Positions 60,867 to 64,000 of a stretch of 64,000 nucleotides of DNA are shown here, piece by piece. The notes below the pieces were generated by a model, which worked only from the letters and a program-made list of their open reading frames with translations, made no database searches and was not told the origin of the DNA. Positions within the stretch are counted from its first letter, which is position 1. Every line of letters begins with the position of its first letter. A program made the position numbers and the translations under genes. The DNA lies in NCBI GenBank assembly GCA_002412625.1, contig DHVK01000012.1:1-64000 (forward strand), in the 5' to 3' direction. The DNA is from Cloacimonetes bacterium UBA5210. Its GTDB lineage: Bacteria > Cloacimonadota > Cloacimonadia > Cloacimonadales > Cloacimonadaceae.

Positions 60867-61750
60867 TATTTACCCAGATGCATCTTGTTACGCAGGATGC
60901 GGTAGAAAGTACGCTTGGAGAGCTTGATGAACTGCACTTCCCGGGGGGACGCGGTGATGTGGATCTCATCCTGATCCAGCACCGGGCAGATATTACAGCC
61001 GTCGATCTGCAGCCAAGCCGGTTGAGAGAGCTTGTAGATCTTCATGCAGAGCTTTTCATCGGAAGGAAACACCATGGGGCGGATAGTGAGCAGATGCGGG
61101 TTGAGCGGGCTTAGCACCATGGCCTTCATTTGCGGGGCCAGGATCGGACCTCCCGCGGAGAGCGAATAGGCCGTGGAACCGGTCGGCGTGCAGACCACCA
61201 TGCCGTCGCAACGAGCGTCAAACACATAGCGTCCCCGGGCAAAGATGCGGGCATTGATGAGTCCCGGGTTTTCGCCTTTATAGACTACCGCGTCGTTGAG
61301 CGCTTCAGTTTGCAGAAGCACCCGGCCCTCCCGCTTGAGAGTGCAGATGATCAGCATGCGGGACAGGATTTGATACTTGCCTGCCACCAGGTCCCGGATG
61401 GAAGCGCTGATCTCCGGCAAAGTGCTTTCCGAAAGAAAGCCCAGATAGCCCAGATTGATCCCCAGGATCGGAGCATTGGCCTTTAGAGCCAGCTCCTTGG
61501 CTTTCAGGATGGTGCCATCCCCGCCAAAGACCAAGATGCAATCGATGGGTGGCACGACATTGCCATTGTCGAAATCCACCACCTGCACCGGGTCTCGCAG
61601 GATCTCTTTTTGGGTACTCTCGCCATAGAAGAGCAGTTCCTTGCCGCCGTTGCTCTGCGCTTTATCCTCGTCCTTCAGTCTGTAAAGCAGGCTGAAGATG
61701 CTGTCTTTATCCGCAAAGCCGGGGTTGATGAAAACCGCAAAGTTTCTCAT
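60866..61750 (-). CDS. nadK: NAD kinase
   Basis: 294 residues; phosphorylates NAD to NADP. The motif VFGGDGTILKAKEL (GGDG) and the TEALNDAVVYKG segment are intact, as is the SALSAGGPILAP-type region (STAYSLSAGGPIL). ATG 61750 is chosen because it overlaps the rsgA stop as ATGA; a start further upstream would extend into rsgA. It sits in an rsgA-nadK-recN operon. Confidence 0.96.
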   Translation of the reverse strand: MRNFAVFINPGFADKDSIFSLLYRLKDEDKAQSNGGKELLFYGESTQKEILRDPVQVVDFDNGNVVPPIDCILVFGGDGTILKAKELALKANAPILGINLGYLGFLSESTLPEISASIRDLVAGKYQILSRMLIICTLKREGRVLLQTEALNDAVVYKGENPGLINARIFARGRYVFDARCDGMVVCTPTGSTAYSLSAGGPILAPQMKAMVLSPLNPHLLTIRPMVFPSDEKLCMKIYKLSQPAWLQIDGCNICPVLDQDEIHITASPREVQFIKLSKRTFYRILRNKMHLGK

Positions 61751-62811
61751 ATATTCTGCATCACCCACACATAGGATTCATAGCGCATGGGGTCCAGCTT
61801 GCCTTCTTCCATGGCAGCCAGCACCGCGCAGCCTTCTTCGTGAATGTGTTTACAATCCCGATAGCGGCAATGGGGATAGAAGCGGTCAAAGCCCGGAAAG
61901 AGCTTCGGGATCAGCGGCGCGTCGTCCTGGTTCAATGTCAGGGTCTTGATCCCCGGAGTATCGATCAGGTATCCCCCAAAGCTGAAGGGCAGCATCACCG
62001 CCTGCGTGGTGGTATGCTTGCCTTTTTCGTTGAAGTCGCTCACTTCGGCGGTCAGCAGTTCCAAGCCCGGTTCCAGGAGGTTGATCAGCGAGCTTTTCCC
62101 CGCTCCTGAATGTCCGGAAAACACGGTATCCATGTCTTTCAGTTCATTTTTTAGTTCTTCGATTCCCTCTCCGCTCACGATGGAGCTAAGGATAATCGTG
62201 ATCCCGGATTCCCGATAGTAGGCGATCTCACCCTCCAGCTCTTCAAAATCCTCACACAGGTCGATCTTATTGATCACCAGGATGGGGCGGATGTTGAACT
62301 TGGCAGAGAGGATCAGATAGCGATCCACCAAACCCGGTTTGAACATTGGCATGCGCCAGGAGCTGGTGATCACCAGTTGATCCACATTCGCCGCCAGGGC
62401 GATCTCCTTCTGGAAGCTTCCGGAGCTATAGCGGATCAGGCTGTTTTTGCGCGGCAGGATGTTCTCCACCCGATTGTCCGGTGCCGGGGAGACATCCACT
62501 TCCACATAATCTCCCACTGCCAGGATCGCGCTGCTTTGGTTTTTGAATTGTTTCAAACGCCCGCCGATGGAGGCGAAAATCACCTCGGAATCAAGCGCTA
62601 TCCGGCATTGATAATTGCCCATCACTTCGATCACTCTGCCCTTTTTCAGGATAGCCCCGCTCTTGCGGGAAGCGTCGCGCTTGTGTGCCGAGCGCGCGGT
62701 CTTGAATCCGCTGTGCGCGGCAACATCGTCCAGCACGTCAAGATCCGGCAGGCTGATGTTTTTCAGCCTGCCGGTATATCGTTTTGCGCGTTTCTTATCT
62801 TTTTGTTTCAC
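61747..62811 (-). CDS. rsgA: Ribosome small subunit-dependent GTPase RsgA
   Basis: 354-residue circularly permuted GTPase that aids 30S maturation. An N-terminal OB-fold (to about 120) precedes the G domain in the order G4 (VINKIDLC), G1 (FSGHSGAGKSSLINLL), G3 (DTPGIKTL). The C-terminal zinc motif has CRYRDCKHIHEEGCAV. The start is GTG overlapping the upstream peptidase stop as GTGA. The first 50 residues are lysine-rich, slightly longer than in E. coli. Confidence 0.95.
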   Translation of the reverse strand: MKQKDKKRAKRYTGRLKNISLPDLDVLDDVAAHSGFKTARSAHKRDASRKSGAILKKGRVIEVMGNYQCRIALDSEVIFASIGGRLKQFKNQSSAILAVGDYVEVDVSPAPDNRVENILPRKNSLIRYSSGSFQKEIALAANVDQLVITSSWRMPMFKPGLVDRYLILSAKFNIRPILVINKIDLCEDFEELEGEIAYYRESGITIILSSIVSGEGIEELKNELKDMDTVFSGHSGAGKSSLINLLEPGLELLTAEVSDFNEKGKHTTTQAVMLPFSFGGYLIDTPGIKTLTLNQDDAPLIPKLFPGFDRFYPHCRYRDCKHIHEEGCAVLAAMEEGKLDPMRYESYVWVMQNI

Positions 62812-64000
62812 TTCTTGAATATGGGGCTGATCTTATCAAACAGCTCCGTAGCTTCTTTGATTTTCGCCTCGTTGCCCATGATGGCATAGTGGTTCTTTTC
62901 CATGATGACCTGAATCATTTCCGCATACTGGCGCAGGTCGGCCAGGGTGGTGCTTAGCACTTCATCGCGGATTTGCTGGCGATCGGCGTGGGTGAACCCG
63001 GTGATAAAGTCTCTGTCGGACTGTTCGCCCATCCCTTCCGGAGTCTTAGGATAATCCATGATCGAGACATCGCCCAGGATGTATTTATCCATCTCGCGTT
63101 TACTGCATTGGAAGTTGCGGATAAAATCCGGTACATTGTCATACACTTCCAGGCTTTCGCGCAGGTTTGGATCCCGATAGGAATAGAAATATTGATATCC
63201 GTCCAGAGTGAATCCCGCGCCACCGCCGTAAGCTCCGCCTTTCACCCGCAATTCCTTGTAGAGAAATTCGTTACTCAGGATGTTCGAGAGCACGCGCAGC
63301 TTGCCGGAATAGGGGTATCCTTTGCGGAAGAAGTTGCCGCCCTTGGCCACGTATTGAATCTTGATCGGGGCAGCGATGCCTTCGTTGATCTGCCGGGTCA
63401 CAAACTCCTGTGCCACAGGCTCAAACTCATCTGTGCTGAATTGTGATGCCAGTTCCGTGAGGCTCTCAAAGACTTGCGGAATCAGTTCTTCATTGGCGGT
63501 AATGCTCACGATGGATTTGTGGATGCTGAAGAAGTGCTCTTGCACCCACTTCAGTTCTCCGATGATCTTTTCGATATCGCTATCCAGGTTTTGCGCAAGG
63601 TCACTCAGGAAGTTCAGATAGTCCAAGCCGCCCACTTTATCCTGAAGTTCATGATACTGCGAGAAGGGCGCGAACATCCGGTTGATGGCCACGCTCACGC
63701 CTCTGGAGATCACGGTTTCTTCCATGCCGGCTTTTAGTTCCCGAATCAGGCTTTTCACCCGGGAACTATCTTCCAATTCCGGCTTCAGCGCGTATTCCGC
63801 GCAAAGCTCCATTAGGCTGGGCACCTTGTCTGCCACCGCTTTTCCGGTCAGAATCAATTTGGGCAGGATATCGTCCGGGGTCTGATAGCTGTTCATGATG
63901 TCCAGATACAGGCTAATCCCGCCGGTGTGGTTGCGGATCTCGTTATAGAGTTCACCATAGCTGAAGTTCTGGCTGTTCACCTGTCCCAGCAATTGCGTAT
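62808..64000 (-). CDS. M16 family (presequence protease/insulinase-like) metallopeptidase, C-terminal part
   Basis: Partial gene; the frame is open to the window edge, so the N-terminal catalytic part with HxxEH is not seen. The visible 397 codons match the C-terminal half of M16C proteases of the PreP type: GGISLYLDIMNSYQTP, SVAINRMFAPFSQYHELQDKVGGLDYL, LRVKGGAYGGGAGF and YRDPNLRESLEVYD. The family forms a closed chamber and degrades peptides. It overlaps the rsgA start by 4 bp. Confidence 0.85.
   Translation of the reverse strand, partial: TQLLGQVNSQNFSYGELYNEIRNHTGGISLYLDIMNSYQTPDDILPKLILTGKAVADKVPSLMELCAEYALKPELEDSSRVKSLIRELKAGMEETVISRGVSVAINRMFAPFSQYHELQDKVGGLDYLNFLSDLAQNLDSDIEKIIGELKWVQEHFFSIHKSIVSITANEELIPQVFESLTELASQFSTDEFEPVAQEFVTRQINEGIAAPIKIQYVAKGGNFFRKGYPYSGKLRVLSNILSNEFLYKELRVKGGAYGGGAGFTLDGYQYFYSYRDPNLRESLEVYDNVPDFIRNFQCSKREMDKYILGDVSIMDYPKTPEGMGEQSDRDFITGFTHADRQQIRDEVLSTTLADLRQYAEMIQVIMEKNHYAIMGNEAKIKEATELFDKISPIFKK

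Overview
The window looks like a chromosomal segment of a free-living or gut/digester anaerobic Gram-negative bacterium. The best guess is a Candidatus Cloacimonadota (WWE1)-type lineage, or another member of the FCB group. The reasons are moderate GC, large secreted multi-domain proteins, one of which ends in an NPFNP-type C-terminal sorting domain of the type IX secretion kind, several outer-membrane beta-barrel-like proteins with signal peptides, and an anaerobic purine/ureide catabolic cluster. No rRNA or tRNA gene was found, so the assignment is inference from protein character only. I saw no insertion sequence, prophage or CRISPR array.

Layout. 1-3063: the end of rpoC, then rpsL and rpsG, closed by a strong terminator; fusA/tufA do not follow. 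3254-8167: a 1637-residue secreted endonuclease I-type nuclease. 8168-8579: a gene-free stretch with two palindromic elements and a promoter. 8580-11915: tyrS, a site-2-type protease and glnA. 11976-17417: a 1813-residue secreted C25 (gingipain-like) peptidase homologue with a sorting domain. 17810-30338: a compact one-strand cluster related to the E. coli ygeW-ssnA / anaerobic uric-acid degradation genes: ssnA, ygeY, a threonine-synthase-like PLP enzyme, a hyuA-like amidohydrolase, two xanthine-dehydrogenase-type subunits, ygeW, a second PLP enzyme, a MocA-like nucleotidyltransferase, a nitroreductase and a cation/proton antiporter. 30586-39522: purA, an outer-membrane protein, a DUF362 ferredoxin protein, an FtsB/DivIC-like protein, a diguanylate cyclase, a MalK-type ATPase and two predicted outer-membrane proteins. 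39708-45494 (minus strand): surface-glycan-type genes (acyltransferase, polyprenol-phosphate sugar transferase, flippase, asparagine-synthase-like protein) wrapped around ruvB. 45587-49502: xerC/D and polA. 49499-54481 (minus): a lipoprotein and a three-gene phosphorelay. 54657-56891: a B12-binding-type radical SAM protein, rplU and rpmA. 56965-64000 (minus): a solute-binding lipoprotein, nfeD, a DUF4349 protein, recN, nadK, rsgA and the 3' part of an M16 peptidase gene.

How the genes work together. The 17.8-30.3 kb cluster is the most coherent accessory system. It has a hydroxylase (MPT and 2Fe-2S subunits), cyclic-amide hydrolases, an M20 hydrolase, a carbamoyltransferase and two fold-type-II PLP enzymes. 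This is what is needed to open a purine-derived ring, release carbamoyl phosphate and deaminate an amino acid intermediate. It has no obvious YgeX, no ygfK and no FAD subunit, so it is either a variant pathway or split across loci.

The gaps between operons hold a recurring palindromic repeat of about 70-80 bp. I found six copies (8.4, 17.6, 30.4, 39.6, 46.5 and 56.1 kb), none inside a gene. It is the clearest structure that ordinary annotation would miss. Several operon leaders carry a TTGACA -35 box, usually as GCTTGACA.
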